Assembly: GCF_030813595.1 (NCBI RefSeq)
Contig: NZ_JAUSUH010000005.1
Location: 186,001 to 250,000, forward strand
Length of the DNA: 64,000 nt
Source of the DNA: Ancylobacter vacuolatus
GTDB taxonomy: Bacteria; Pseudomonadota; Alphaproteobacteria; Rhizobiales; Xanthobacteraceae
Direction: 5' to 3'
Positions 44,157 to 53,743 of this stretch are shown in pieces. How positions within the stretch are numbered: the stretch's first letter is position 1; the number at the start of each line of letters is the position of its first letter. The notes under the pieces were generated by a model. It was not told the DNA's origin, did not search any database, and was given only the letters and a program-made list of their open reading frames with translations. The position numbers were made by a program, and so were the translations under genes.

Positions 44157-45182
44157 TCACAGCCCCATCAGGAACGCCGGCAGCAATTCACGTTCGCTGG
44201 TGATGTCGAGCTTGTCGTAGATCCGCAGCTTGTGGTTCTTCACGCCGCCGATGGAGATGTTCAGCAGCCGGGCGATGGAGGCGTTGTGGTGGCCCTCGAA
44301 GGAGAGCTGGACGATCTGTTTCTGCCGCTCGGTCAGTCCGTAAAGCCGCGCCAGCCGGTCGAGGCGACTGCCGAAATCCTGGGCTTCCTTGCGCAGCACG
44401 AAGATGCGCGCGTCGTGCAGCAGCGCATCGGTTCCCTCACAGGCCGGCCGGAACAGGCACCAGCCGCCATTGGCCGGGATGACGTGGCGGTCGGTGGAGG
44501 CGAGATGTCCCGGCAGCGCGGCGCGGTCGAAGGCTTGCCGCGCCGCTTCCATCCAGCCTTCGGACTGGAAGAGGGGGGTGCCATTGGCGGTGAGGATGAG
44601 GATTTCCGCCGAGGCGCCGCCGGAAAGCACCGCACTGCGCGCCACCTGCCGCTCCACCATGCGCGTCACATGCTGGCGGTGCATTTCCAGCAGCAGGTCG
44701 AGCATCTCGGAGGCGAGGCGCACCTCGCGCTCGTCAAAGGCTTCGCTATGCCGGTCGAGACACAAGGCGAGGAAGCTGCGCTCGTTCAGCGGCAGCAGCA
44801 GAGCGAGTTCGTCGACGATGCCGAGATCGACGTCGAGATAGCGCGCATAGGTCCGATCCAGCGAGCCATCCGCGCACAGCGTGCGCAGGCTGATGGCGCT
44901 GTGGCTCTCCCCGGCGAAGGGCGCGCGCGCGAGCGGATCGAGGCGCCAGAGCTTGTCGGCATAGGCGGACTTGGCCCCCGGCGCCATGCCGGATTCGGAG
45001 AGGATGCGGGGCTGCGCCGCTGTCTCGTAGCGTGCCATGATCCAGAAATCGCAGGGGATTAACGGCGCGACGGCGTCGATCACGCTCTCATAGAAATCGT
45101 CGCGGCCGATGCGGGAGAGCACGCGCGCCAGGTCCCGGCCGAAGCCGGCCGGAAGATCGTGGTCGCGTTGGTGGAGTCCCAT
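44157..45182 (-). CDS. LuxR-type transcriptional regulator
   Basis: A 341-aa protein. The C-terminal GerE helix-turn-helix reads LTERQKQIVQLSFEGHHNAS then IARLLNISIGGVKNHKLRIY. The N-terminal 270 residues hold no autoinducer-binding signature I can recognise and no response-regulator Asp; they look like a GAF/PAS-like sensor (SLRTLCADGSLDRTYARYLD and LALLLPLNERSFLALCLDRH). It is divergent from the ABC/racemase/DUF917 operon and probably controls it in response to the substrate. Confidence 0.82.
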   Translation of the reverse strand: MGLHQRDHDLPAGFGRDLARVLSRIGRDDFYESVIDAVAPLIPCDFWIMARYETAAQPRILSESGMAPGAKSAYADKLWRLDPLARAPFAGESHSAISLRTLCADGSLDRTYARYLDVDLGIVDELALLLPLNERSFLALCLDRHSEAFDEREVRLASEMLDLLLEMHRQHVTRMVERQVARSAVLSGGASAEILILTANGTPLFQSEGWMEAARQAFDRAALPGHLASTDRHVIPANGGWCLFRPACEGTDALLHDARIFVLRKEAQDFGSRLDRLARLYGLTERQKQIVQLSFEGHHNASIARLLNISIGGVKNHKLRIYDKLDITSERELLPAFLMGL

Positions 45183-45259
45183 GCCGGCCTGCTCCCTGTT
45201 GCTGCAGCCCCGGACTCAGGCAGAAACCATGCCACGGCTGGGCGAAGGCGCGGCGGGCG

Positions 45260-45273
45260 GTGACTGCGGTCAC
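45260..45273. promoter_or_regulatory. Candidate LuxR-type regulator operator
   Basis: GTGAC-tgcg-GTCAC is a perfect inverted repeat in the 176-bp divergent region, 77 bp upstream of the regulator start and 85 bp upstream of the binding-protein start. A palindrome of this size fits a dimeric GerE-type regulator. Confidence 0.5.
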
Positions 45274-45358
45274 TATGGAAGGGCGACCGCCGCCGGCCTT
45301 ATACATCGGCCATGAGCTGCGATGGTAGTCATACGCCGCTCCAAGAGGGAATGGTCGC

Positions 45359-46486
45359 ATGTCTCGGTCTCGCGTGCTCACTCATCTGTCACCCAGCCGC
45401 CGCGACGTGCTGCGATTCGGCGCGCAGGCCGCGATGTTCGCGACCGTTGCCGCGCAAGTCGATTTCACCAAGCCCGCCTATGCCGGCGACACCAAGCTGA
45501 CCGGCCCCCTCAACGTGCTCGCCTGGGCCGGGTATAACGACCCGGATCTGATGCGCGGCTTCACCGAGCAGACCGGCGTCGAGCTCAACATCAAGGAAGC
45601 CGAGAGCAACGGCGCGCAGCTGAGCCTGGTGCAGGCCGGCACCACCAAGTTCGACGTGATCAACCCGGACGCGGTGTGGACCGCCAAATTCGCCGCCGCC
45701 GGCCTCACCTTGCCGATCGACACCGCCAAGCTGCCCTCGCTCGAAGAGACGCTGCCAGCCTTCCGCAACCGGCCGGAGACGATGGTTGACGGCAAGGTCT
45801 ACGCCATCCCGACCCGCTTCGGCGTCAACGGCTTCGTCTACTGGCCGGACAAGATTTCCGCCGCCTCCGCCGCCGATGCCGAGCTCGCCTGGGACCCCGC
45901 GCTGAAGAACCGGATCGAGATCATCGACTGGCCCGAGCTCTATCTCTGGATGACCGGCAAGTGGATCGGCCAGGAAAAGCCCGAGGAGGCGACCGGCGAG
46001 GCCCTCCAGAAGATCCTCGACAAGATGATCGCCTTCCGCCCCAACATGCGCGCGCTCCAGGCCGACATGGGCACGGTGAAGTCCGACCTCACCAACCGCG
46101 AGGCGTGGATGGTGTGGGGTTCGTCCAGCGACAATGTCCGCACCACCGCCCGCCTCGCCGGCGCCGATGTCGAACTGTCCATTCCCAAGCAGGGCGGCGC
46201 CATGTGGATGGAGACGCTGCAGATCGTGCGCGGCACCGAGCATCTCGCCTCGGCCATGGCCTATATCGACTACATGACCAGCGCCAAGGCGATGAAGCAG
46301 ATGGCCTGGGGCGCGGACAAGTTCGCGGTGACCAATGCCAAGGTGAAGGACCTGCTCACCGCCGAGCAGGTGAAGGCGCTCGGCCTCGACAAGATGGAAG
46401 AGTGGGTCGCCAACTGCCAGATGAGCCTGGCGCCCGTCGACGAAAACGCCTGGGCGGATGCCTGGCAAACCTTCAAGATGGGCTGA
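45359..46486 (+). CDS. Polyamine-type ABC transporter substrate-binding protein (PotD family)
   Basis: A 375-aa protein with a twin-arginine signal (SRRDVLRFGA, then hydrophobic AAMFATVAA, cleavage near AYAGD). The mature protein begins LTGPLNVLAWAGYNDPDLMR and has NGAQLSLVQAGTTKFDVI and PTRFGVNGFVYWPDKIS. This is the spermidine/putrescine-binding family, but many members bind other small compounds, and the cluster suggests a hydantoin-like ligand rather than a polyamine. First gene of the operon; AGAGGGA precedes the ATG. Confidence 0.88.
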   Translation: MSRSRVLTHLSPSRRDVLRFGAQAAMFATVAAQVDFTKPAYAGDTKLTGPLNVLAWAGYNDPDLMRGFTEQTGVELNIKEAESNGAQLSLVQAGTTKFDVINPDAVWTAKFAAAGLTLPIDTAKLPSLEETLPAFRNRPETMVDGKVYAIPTRFGVNGFVYWPDKISAASAADAELAWDPALKNRIEIIDWPELYLWMTGKWIGQEKPEEATGEALQKILDKMIAFRPNMRALQADMGTVKSDLTNREAWMVWGSSSDNVRTTARLAGADVELSIPKQGGAMWMETLQIVRGTEHLASAMAYIDYMTSAKAMKQMAWGADKFAVTNAKVKDLLTAEQVKALGLDKMEEWVANCQMSLAPVDENAWADAWQTFKMG

Positions 46487-46496
46487 GGCGTCGCAG

Positions 46497-47231
46497 ATGC
46501 ATATTCGCGTGATCGTGCCGGTGCTGGATTCCAAGGAGCTGGTGGGCAAGGCCGAGGCCGAGTACCGCTCCTTCGCCGGCGAAGGCGTCGAGATTTCAGC
46601 CGTGCCGCTGCGGCGCGGCACCCACTCGATCGAGGCGGAGTTCGATTCCGCGCTGGCCGCGCCGGAGGTGATGCGCCTCGCGCGCGAGGCCGAGGCGGAT
46701 GGTGTGGATGCCTGCACCATCGCCTGCTTCACCGATCCGGGCCTGACGGGCGCGCGTGAGCTGGTCTCGATCCCCATCGTCGGGGAGGGCGAAGCCGCGC
46801 TGCACATGGCGGCGATGCTGTCGAACCGCTTCACCGTGTTCATCACCGAGAAGCCGCTCTTCCCGCTCATCCGGCGTGTCGTGGCGCGGTATGGGCTGGA
46901 GCGGAACCTCGCCTCGGTGCGGGCGGCGGGAGCCAGTGTGCTGACGCTGGACGAAGGCTGCCTTCCCCATATCATCGCCGAGAGCATCGACGCGGTGGAG
47001 CGCGATGGCGCGGAGGCGTTCGTCATGGGCTGCACCGGCACCGGCTTCGACATGGCTCAGGCGGTCGAGGAGGCGCTGCACCGCCATTTCGGCGTGGCGA
47101 TCCCGGTGATCGATCCCGGCAAGGTGGCGCTGCATTTCGCCCGCGCCATGGTCGCGACGGGGCTGAAGCCGTCCAAGCTCGCTTACCCCAGGCCGGCCTT
47201 CGCCCGCGACGAATATGCCTTCGCCAGATGA
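46497..47231 (+). CDS. Aspartate/glutamate/hydantoin racemase family protein
   Basis: A 244-aa protein from the ATG at 46497, 10 bp after the binding-protein gene. Two catalytic-type cysteines occur in TIACFTDPGL and FVMGCTGTGFDMA, at the usual positions for two-base racemases. IRVIVPVLDS opens it and GEAALHMAAMLSNRFTVF follows. Neighbouring DUF917 and hydantoinase genes favour a hydantoin racemase over Asp/Glu racemase. Its stop overlaps the next start by 4 bp. Confidence 0.82.
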   Translation: MHIRVIVPVLDSKELVGKAEAEYRSFAGEGVEISAVPLRRGTHSIEAEFDSALAAPEVMRLAREAEADGVDACTIACFTDPGLTGARELVSIPIVGEGEAALHMAAMLSNRFTVFITEKPLFPLIRRVVARYGLERNLASVRAAGASVLTLDEGCLPHIIAESIDAVERDGAEAFVMGCTGTGFDMAQAVEEALHRHFGVAIPVIDPGKVALHFARAMVATGLKPSKLAYPRPAFARDEYAFAR

Positions 47232-48118
47232 GCGCCGCGCGTGACATTGCACGGCGCCGCTCGCGGCTGAGGGCGGCGCTTCCGGCAGCCGGCCTGCTGC
47301 CGCTGGTGCTGTGGCAGATCGTGTTCTTCGTCGTGCCGGTGGCGCTGATCCTGGGGCTCAGCGTCTGGCGCAGCCAGAGCTACCGCCTGATCCCCGCCTT
47401 CACCTTCGACAATTACATCGCCATCTTCGCCCGCCCGGCGATCTGGCGCGCCCTGCTGCTGTCGGTGGAGACGGCGGCCTTCGTCACCGTCGCCTGCGCC
47501 GTCCTCGCCTATCCCGTCGCCTATTTCATCGCCAAGAAGGCCGGCCGCTGGCGCGGGCTGCTGCTGGTGGCGGTGATCGCGCCGTTCTGGATCAGCATCG
47601 TCATGCGGGTGGCCGCGTGGCGGTTGCTGCTCGGCGAGCGCGGGGTGATCAACCAGATGGCGATAGCGCTCGGGCTCACCGAGGCGCCGATGAGCTTCCT
47701 GCTCTACTCCCCCGTCTCGACGGCGATCGGGCTGATCTACGCCTATCTGCCGCTTTATGTCCTGCCGCTCTATGCCGCCATCAGCAACATCCATGACAAC
47801 TGGATCGATGCGGCGATGGACCTCAACGCCAGCCCCACCCGCACCTTCTTCGAGGTGATCCTGCCGCTGTCGGCGCCGGGGCTGGTGGTTGGCGCGGTGT
47901 TCTGCTTCGTGTTCGGGCTCGGCGAATTCGTGACGCCGGCCCTGCTCGGCGGCGGCAAGCAGCTGATGTTCTCGCAGGTCATCCAGGACGAGTTCCAACG
48001 CCGGCTGGACTGGCCGAGCGGGGCGGCGATGGCCGTGGTGCTGCTGGTTCTCGTCTTCGCGTCGCTGGCGCTGTCGATGAAATGGATCCGCCGCGCCAGC
48101 GGGGAGACAGGGCTATGA
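47228..48118 (+). CDS. ABC transporter permease (PotB-like)
   Basis: A 296-aa protein with six predicted membrane helices. The inner-membrane-component loop AAMDLNASPTRTFFEVILPLS carries the EAA motif contacting the ATPase. It pairs with the next permease in a PotB/PotC-like channel. Its start and stop overlap both neighbours by 4 bp. Confidence 0.9.
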   Translation: MSAARDIARRRSRLRAALPAAGLLPLVLWQIVFFVVPVALILGLSVWRSQSYRLIPAFTFDNYIAIFARPAIWRALLLSVETAAFVTVACAVLAYPVAYFIAKKAGRWRGLLLVAVIAPFWISIVMRVAAWRLLLGERGVINQMAIALGLTEAPMSFLLYSPVSTAIGLIYAYLPLYVLPLYAAISNIHDNWIDAAMDLNASPTRTFFEVILPLSAPGLVVGAVFCFVFGLGEFVTPALLGGGKQLMFSQVIQDEFQRRLDWPSGAAMAVVLLVLVFASLALSMKWIRRASGETGL

Positions 48119-48912
48119 GCCGGCTTTCCCTCGGCTGGACGCTGCCGGCCTATTCGGTGCTGCTCTACGCCTTTCTCTACCTGCCGATCGCGGTGATCGT
48201 GCTGTTCGCCTTCGATGCCAAGGCGATACCGGGCCTGCCGATCGACACCTTCACGACGGACTGGTTTGCCGTGAGCCTCGCGGATACGCGGCTCGTCGGT
48301 TCGCTGTTCACCAGCATCCGCCTGGCGCTGCTGGCGGCGGTGCTCTCCACCGCGCTCGCCATGCCCGCCGCCATGGTGCTGGCCTGGCGGCCGGTGCGGA
48401 TGAAATCGCTGGTGCTCTGTCTGGTGCTGGGGCCCGTTGTGCTGCCGCAGCTGGTGCTCGGCCTCGGCCTGATCGTGCTGTTCCGGGCCGCGCCCGACCT
48501 CATCGGATCGCCGGCCATCGTGCTGGCCCACACGACGATGACGTCGAGCTACGCGACGCTGATGCTCTATTCGCGTTTTCTCGGCTTCCGGCGCAGCTAT
48601 ATCGAGGCGGCGATGAATCTGGGGGCCGACGAGTTCGTCACGTTCCGGGAGGTGGTGCTGCCGCTGGTCGCGCCCTCGCTCATCGCGGTGCTGCTGCTCG
48701 CCTTTACCGATGCCTTCGGCGAGTTCGTCGTGGCGTGGTTCCTCGCCGGCTTCACCGAGACCCTGCCCATCGCCATCTGGACCTCGCTGCGGCAGGTCAT
48801 CTCTCCCAAAATCTACGCGCTGTCCGCGCTGGTGATCCTCGTGACGCTGTTCGTCAGCGTCTCGGCGCAAATCTGGATCCTCGGCCAGAGCCGGCGCGAA
48901 TGTGAGTCCTGA
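48115..48912 (+). CDS. ABC transporter permease (PotC-like)
   Basis: A 265-aa protein from the ATG at 48115 with six predicted helices. The EAA loop is EAAMNLGADEFVTFREVVLP. FLYLPIAVIVLFAFDAKAIP is the typical PotC opening. It is translationally coupled to the preceding permease. Confidence 0.9.
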   Translation: MSRLSLGWTLPAYSVLLYAFLYLPIAVIVLFAFDAKAIPGLPIDTFTTDWFAVSLADTRLVGSLFTSIRLALLAAVLSTALAMPAAMVLAWRPVRMKSLVLCLVLGPVVLPQLVLGLGLIVLFRAAPDLIGSPAIVLAHTTMTSSYATLMLYSRFLGFRRSYIEAAMNLGADEFVTFREVVLPLVAPSLIAVLLLAFTDAFGEFVVAWFLAGFTETLPIAIWTSLRQVISPKIYALSALVILVTLFVSVSAQIWILGQSRRECES

Positions 48913-48915
48913 CCG

Positions 48916-49998
48916 ATGACCGAGCCAGTCCCCAACGCCGTCGAACTGCGGGCCGTGAGCAAGGTCTATGGCGCGTCGACCGCTGTCCGCGAGGTCTCGA
49001 TGGACATTGCGCGCGGCGCCTTCGTCACCATTCTCGGCCCGTCCGGCTGCGGCAAGTCCACCTTGCTGCGGATGATCTCCGGCTTCGTCAGCCCCAGCTC
49101 CGGCGACGTGCTCATCGACGGCGTGTCCGTTCTCGGCGCCGCGCCCTATGAGCGCGACACCGCCATGGTGTTCCAGGACTACGCGCTGTTTCCCCACCGC
49201 ACGGTGGCGCAGAACCTCGCCTTCGGGCTGCGCATGCGCAAGGTGGCGAAGGACGAGATCGCCCGCCGGGTCGAGGCGATGCTGGAGCTGGTCAATCTCA
49301 AAGGCTTCGGCGACCGACGGGTGAGTCAGATGTCGGGCGGGCAGGCGCAGCGCGTGGCGCTGGGCCGGGCGCTGATCGTGCGGCCGGCGGTGCTGCTGCT
49401 CGACGAGCCGCTGGGGGCGCTCGACCTCAAGCTGCGCAAGCAGATGCAGGCGGAGCTGAAAACGATCCACCGCGACCTCGGGCTCACTTTCGTCGCCGTC
49501 ACCCATGACCAGGAGGAGGCGCTGACGCTCTCCGACCGAATCGCGGTGATGAATGGCGGCGCGCTGGAGCAGTTCGACACGCCGGAGAACCTCTACCGCC
49601 GGCCGGCGACACGCTTCGTCGCCGACTTCGTCGGCAACGCCAACCTGTTCGACGCGCGGCTTGGCAGCGATGGGCGGGTGGAGGCGCAGGGCCTGCCGCT
49701 GACCCTCTTCCTCAATCCCGTACAGCGCGGCGGACGGCAGTCCGGGGCCGCCATCGCGCTGGTGGTGCGCCCGGAAACCATCGCCGTCGGTGCCACTGCC
49801 CCGGAGAGCCATGACGGGCGCGTCGAGGCGCAGGTGGAGGAGATCATGTTTTCCGGCGCGGTGCAGCAGATCGTCGGCCGCCTGCCGGACGGGCGGCGCA
49901 TCACCGCGCACCAGAGCGCCGCTCTGCCCGCGCCCGAGCGTGGCACCACCGCCGTCTTTTCATGGCCAAGCCAGTCGGTCTGGCTGGTCGACGCCTGA
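48916..49998 (+). CDS. ABC transporter ATP-binding protein (PotA-like)
   Basis: A 360-aa ATPase with Walker A LGPSGCGKST, signature MSGGQAQRVALGRAL, Walker B VLLLDEPLGALD and the H-loop VTHDQEEALTLSDRI. The C-terminal 100 residues form a TOBE domain (AIALVVRPETIAVG, EIMFSGAVQQIVGRL). It powers the PotB/C-like channel. It starts 3 bp after the permease stop. Confidence 0.93.
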   Translation: MTEPVPNAVELRAVSKVYGASTAVREVSMDIARGAFVTILGPSGCGKSTLLRMISGFVSPSSGDVLIDGVSVLGAAPYERDTAMVFQDYALFPHRTVAQNLAFGLRMRKVAKDEIARRVEAMLELVNLKGFGDRRVSQMSGGQAQRVALGRALIVRPAVLLLDEPLGALDLKLRKQMQAELKTIHRDLGLTFVAVTHDQEEALTLSDRIAVMNGGALEQFDTPENLYRRPATRFVADFVGNANLFDARLGSDGRVEAQGLPLTLFLNPVQRGGRQSGAAIALVVRPETIAVGATAPESHDGRVEAQVEEIMFSGAVQQIVGRLPDGRRITAHQSAALPAPERGTTAVFSWPSQSVWLVDA

Positions 49999-50019
49999 CA
50001 CCTTCAAGGCAGCAGTTTC

Positions 50020-51102
50020 ATGCGCGAACTCCACTATGACGAACTGGAGGCGCTCGCCATTGGCGCGGGCGTCCTCGGGACGGGCGGCGGCAATCATCCG
50101 CATCTCGAACTCATGTGCGCCCAGGCGGAGTACCGCCGTGGCCGGCGCATCCGCCTGATCGACCCGGACGAACTTGCCGACGACGCCCGCGTCGCGGTGG
50201 TGTGCATCATGGGCGCGCCTCTGGTGACGAAGGAGCGCCTGCCGGAACCGCAGTCGATCTGCCGTGCCGTGCGGCGGATGGAGGCGCATACCGGCGCCCC
50301 CTTCGATGCCATCATGTCGATCGAGATCGGCGGCGAAAATGCCTTCTTCGCCATGCTGGTGGGCATGGAACTCGGCCTGCCGGTGGTGGATGCCGACACG
50401 ATGGGCCGCGCCTTCCCCGAGGCGCAGATGGCGAGCTTCGCCATTCGCGGGCTGGAGGTGGCGCCCTTCGCCATCGCCGACATCCGCGACAATGAAATCC
50501 TGATCCCGCGTGCGGAGAGCGCCACCCGGGTGGAGCGGATTGGCCGGCGCATCGTGGTCGAGCTCGGCTCGATCGCCGGCACCTGCACCGCGCCGCGTTC
50601 CGGTGCCGAGGTGAAGGCGCACGCCATCCTCGGATCGGTCTCACGTGCCATCGGTATCGGCCACACCATCCAGGCCGCCAAGGCGGCCGGCGCCGATCCG
50701 GTGGCGGCGGTGGTGAACGGCGCGCATGCCCGGCTTGGCTTCACCGGCAAGGTCGAGGACGTCTCGCGCCGCACCGAGGGCGGCTTCGTGCGCGGCACGG
50801 TGCGTCTGGCCGGCAGCGGCGCGCATCAGGGGCAGGAAATGCTCATCGCTTTCCAGAACGAGTTTTCCGTCGCCCGGCGCGATGGCGCGCTGGTGGCCAG
50901 CGTGCCCGACCTCATCACCGTGCTCGACGAGGAAAGCGCCGAGGCGATCGGCGCCGAAGTGATCCGCTATGGCCAGCGCGTCGCGGTGATCCTGCTCGCC
51001 GCCGACCCGATCATGCGCAGCCCGGAGGGACTGGCCGTCGTCGGCCCGCGCGCCTTCGGCTACGATTTCGACTACCGCCCGTTCGAGGAGCTGGCCCGAT
51101 GA
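50020..51102 (+). CDS. DUF917 (S-Me-THD family) protein
   Basis: A 360-aa protein. LEALAIGAGVLGTGGGNHPH at the N-terminus, then VCIMGAPLVTKERLPEPQSI, GGENAFFAMLVGMELGLPVV, DADTMGRAFPEAQMASF and TIQAAKAAGADPVAAVVNGA define DUF917. This family has been renamed S-methyl-thiohydantoin desulfurase in Pfam, and it often pairs with HyuA-type hydantoinase genes, as here. The substrate in this organism is inferred, not shown. It overlaps the hydantoinase start by 4 bp. Confidence 0.88.
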   Translation: MRELHYDELEALAIGAGVLGTGGGNHPHLELMCAQAEYRRGRRIRLIDPDELADDARVAVVCIMGAPLVTKERLPEPQSICRAVRRMEAHTGAPFDAIMSIEIGGENAFFAMLVGMELGLPVVDADTMGRAFPEAQMASFAIRGLEVAPFAIADIRDNEILIPRAESATRVERIGRRIVVELGSIAGTCTAPRSGAEVKAHAILGSVSRAIGIGHTIQAAKAAGADPVAAVVNGAHARLGFTGKVEDVSRRTEGGFVRGTVRLAGSGAHQGQEMLIAFQNEFSVARRDGALVASVPDLITVLDEESAEAIGAEVIRYGQRVAVILLAADPIMRSPEGLAVVGPRAFGYDFDYRPFEELAR

Positions 51103-52634
51103 AGCGCATCGGCATTGATGTGGGCGGCACCAACACGGATGCGGTGCTGCTCGACGGCGGCACGATCCTGCGGTCGATCAAGACCCCCACCACGGCGGAC
51201 GTGACCACCGGGGTGAAGAACGCGCTGGCGCATGTGCTCGGCGGGGCCGACGACGCGGGGGTGGATGTGCGGGCCGTCATGGTCGGCACGACCCATTTCA
51301 CCAATGCGGTGATCGAGCGTCGGGGCCTCTCCAAGGTCGCGGCGATCCGCATCGGCCTGCCGGCGGCCTCGTCCATCCCGCCCCTGGCGGACTGGCCGGC
51401 GGATCTGGCCGCCGCGGTGGCGGGGCCGGTCTTCCTGCTGGAGGGCGGGCATGAGTTTGACGGCCGCCCCATCGTCGCCTTCGACCGGGCCGGCATGCGC
51501 CGGGCGGCGGAGGCGATCCGCGACAGCGGCGTCACCGCCGCCGCGATCACCGCCGTGTTCTCTCCGCTCATCGCCGATTGCGAGACCGAGGCGGCATCCA
51601 TCCTCGCGGAGGTCGCCCCCGATGTTACCGTCACGCTCTCCAGCGACCTCGGCCGTATCGGCCTGATCGAGCGCGAGAACGCCACCATCCTCAACAGCGC
51701 CCTGCACGCGCTGGCCCGGCGCACGGTCGCGGCCTTCCGGCAGGCGATCGCGGAATCAGGGCTCAACGGCCCGCTTTACCTCACCCAGAACGACGGCACG
51801 GTGATGCGCGCGGAGGAGGCGGAGCGGTTCCCGGTGCTGTGCTTCGCTTCCGGGCCGACCAACAGCATGCGCGGCGCGCATCTGCTCTCCGGCCTCGCCG
51901 ACGCGGTCGTGCTGGATGTCGGCGGCACCACCACCGATGCCGGCATGCTGCGGGCCGGCTTTCCGCGCCAGGCCAATACCCAGGTCGACATTGGCGGCGT
52001 GCGGACCTTCTTCCGCATGCCCGACGTGGTGGCCGTCGCCCTCGGGGGCGGCACCATCGTGCGTGACGACCCCTTCGCCATTGGTCCCGATAGTGTGGGA
52101 TTTCGTCTTCTCGAAAAGGCGCGGGTCGCCGGTGGCGATATGCTGACGCTGACCGATATCGGCGTCCGGCTCGGTCTGATCGAACTTGGCGACGCCGGGC
52201 GTCTCGCCGATGTGCCCGTCGCCCTGACCGAGGCGGTCAGGGGCTGGATTGGCCAGCGGCTAGCCGACCTCGTCGATCGCATGAAGACCAGCGCCAGCGA
52301 CCTGCCTGTCATCGCGGTGGGCGGCGGCGCTTTTCTCGTGCCCGACAGCCTTCCCGGCGTCTCCACCGTCATCAAGGTCGCGCATGCCGGCGTGGCCAAT
52401 GCCGTCGGGGCGGCCATGTCGCAGGTGAGCGGCGAGAGCGAGCGAATCTTCTACGGCGTGCCGCGCGAGGCGGCGATTGGCGAGACGCTGGCCGCCGCCC
52501 GTGACCAGGCCATCGCCGCCGGCGCGGATGGGGACACGCTCGTCGTGCTCGACATTGAGGACACGCCGATGTCGTACATTCCCGGCGATCCGCTGCGCGT
52601 GCGGGTCCGTGTCGTCGGCGACCTCGCGGGATGA
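51099..52634 (+). CDS. Hydantoinase/oxoprolinase A-family protein
   Basis: A 511-aa protein starting RIGIDVGGTNTDAVLLDGGT, the ATP-binding N-terminal of HyuA/oxoprolinase. MVGTTHFTNAVIER, TVTLSSDLGRIGLIEREN, LTQNDGTVMRAEEAERFP and VVLDVGGTTTDAGMLRAGF follow. It is shorter than classic HyuA (about 680-700 aa), and no HyuB partner gene is present; the DUF917-linked form seems to work with DUF917 instead. It should open a cyclic amide ring with ATP. Confidence 0.88.
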   Translation: MKRIGIDVGGTNTDAVLLDGGTILRSIKTPTTADVTTGVKNALAHVLGGADDAGVDVRAVMVGTTHFTNAVIERRGLSKVAAIRIGLPAASSIPPLADWPADLAAAVAGPVFLLEGGHEFDGRPIVAFDRAGMRRAAEAIRDSGVTAAAITAVFSPLIADCETEAASILAEVAPDVTVTLSSDLGRIGLIERENATILNSALHALARRTVAAFRQAIAESGLNGPLYLTQNDGTVMRAEEAERFPVLCFASGPTNSMRGAHLLSGLADAVVLDVGGTTTDAGMLRAGFPRQANTQVDIGGVRTFFRMPDVVAVALGGGTIVRDDPFAIGPDSVGFRLLEKARVAGGDMLTLTDIGVRLGLIELGDAGRLADVPVALTEAVRGWIGQRLADLVDRMKTSASDLPVIAVGGGAFLVPDSLPGVSTVIKVAHAGVANAVGAAMSQVSGESERIFYGVPREAAIGETLAAARDQAIAAGADGDTLVVLDIEDTPMSYIPGDPLRVRVRVVGDLAG

Positions 52635-52681
52635 GAGCGCCGGCCGCAGATGACAGCCACAGGTGAAGGGAAGGATAGGGC

Positions 52682-53743
52682 ATGGCACCGTCTCCGCAGC
52701 AATTCGCCAGCGACAATTATGCCGGTATCTGCCCGGAAGCCTGGGCGGCCATGGCCCGCGCCAATGATGGCTCCTGCGTGGCCTATGGCGACGACGAATG
52801 GACCAGCGAGGCGGCGGATGCCTTCCGCCAGCTTTTCGCGACCGATTGCGACGTGTTCTTTGTGTTCAACGGCACGGCGGCCAACTCGCTGGCGCTGGCC
52901 TCGCTCTGCCAGTCCTTTCACAGCGTGATCTGCGCCGCCTCGGCCCATGTCGAGACCGATGAATGCGGTGCGCCGGAGTTCTTCTCCAACGGCTCCAAGC
53001 TGCTGGTGGCGCCGCCCGGCACCTCCAAGCTCACGCCGGACATGATCCGCGCGCTCGCCACCAGCCGCTCCGACATCCATTTCCCGAAGGCGCGGGTGGT
53101 GACCATCACCCAGCCGACCGAGACCGGGCTGACCTACAGCCTGGACGAGATACGGGCGATCTCCGCCCTGTGCCGCGAACTCGGGCTGAAGCTGCACATG
53201 GACGGGGCGCGCTTCGCCCATGCCTGCGCGAGCCTTCGCTGCACGCCGGCGCAGATGACATGGCAGGCCGGCGTGGACGTGCTGTGCTTCGGCGGCACCA
53301 AGAACGGCATGGCGGTGGGCGAGGCGGTCCTGTTCTTCGACCGCTCGCTGGCGGCGGATTTCGACTATCGCTGCAAGCAGGCGGGGCAACTCGCTTCCAA
53401 GATGCGCTTCCTCTCCGCCCCCTGGATCGGCCTGCTGCAAACCGGCGCCTGGCTGCGCAATGCCGAGCACGGCAATGCCTGCGCCGCGCGGCTCGCCGAG
53501 GCCGTCCGCGCGATCGAGGGAGTTGAACTTCTGTTCCCCGTCGAGGCGAACTCGGTGTTCATCAAGGCGCCCGAGCCGGTGCTGGCGGAACTGCGGGCGC
53601 GCGGCTGGCGCTTTTATACCTTCATCGGCGGCGGCGCGCGCTTCATGTTCGCCTGGGACGCCGAGCCGCAGCGCGTGGAACAGCTCGCCACCGATATCAG
53701 CGAGGCCGCCCGTCTGCACCGCGACACCGCGTTGGCGGGTTAG
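52682..53743 (+). CDS. Threonine aldolase-like PLP enzyme (beta-eliminating lyase family)
   Basis: A 353-aa fold-type I PLP enzyme. LKLHMDGARFAHACASL holds the PLP-nitrogen-binding Asp, and CFGGTKNGMAVGEAVLF holds the PLP Lys. FASDNYAGICPEAWAAM is a family-like opening. The family cleaves L- or D-threonine and other beta-hydroxy amino acids into glycine and an aldehyde. Within this operon it probably acts on the amino acid released from the transported compound. It starts 47 bp after the hydantoinase stop. Confidence 0.86.
   Translation: MAPSPQQFASDNYAGICPEAWAAMARANDGSCVAYGDDEWTSEAADAFRQLFATDCDVFFVFNGTAANSLALASLCQSFHSVICAASAHVETDECGAPEFFSNGSKLLVAPPGTSKLTPDMIRALATSRSDIHFPKARVVTITQPTETGLTYSLDEIRAISALCRELGLKLHMDGARFAHACASLRCTPAQMTWQAGVDVLCFGGTKNGMAVGEAVLFFDRSLAADFDYRCKQAGQLASKMRFLSAPWIGLLQTGAWLRNAEHGNACAARLAEAVRAIEGVELLFPVEANSVFIKAPEPVLAELRARGWRFYTFIGGGARFMFAWDAEPQRVEQLATDISEAARLHRDTALAG

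Noticed and set aside
47770..49911. 713-codon minus-strand open frame opposite the ABC transporter genes
   Set aside because: It is His/Arg/Gln-rich with no motif. The permease and ATPase genes on the plus strand are intact.
45359..49998. Simple assignment as a spermidine/putrescine transporter operon
   Set aside because: The parts resemble PotDBCA, but the racemase gene sits inside the operon and DUF917 and hydantoinase genes follow it, so a different substrate is more likely.
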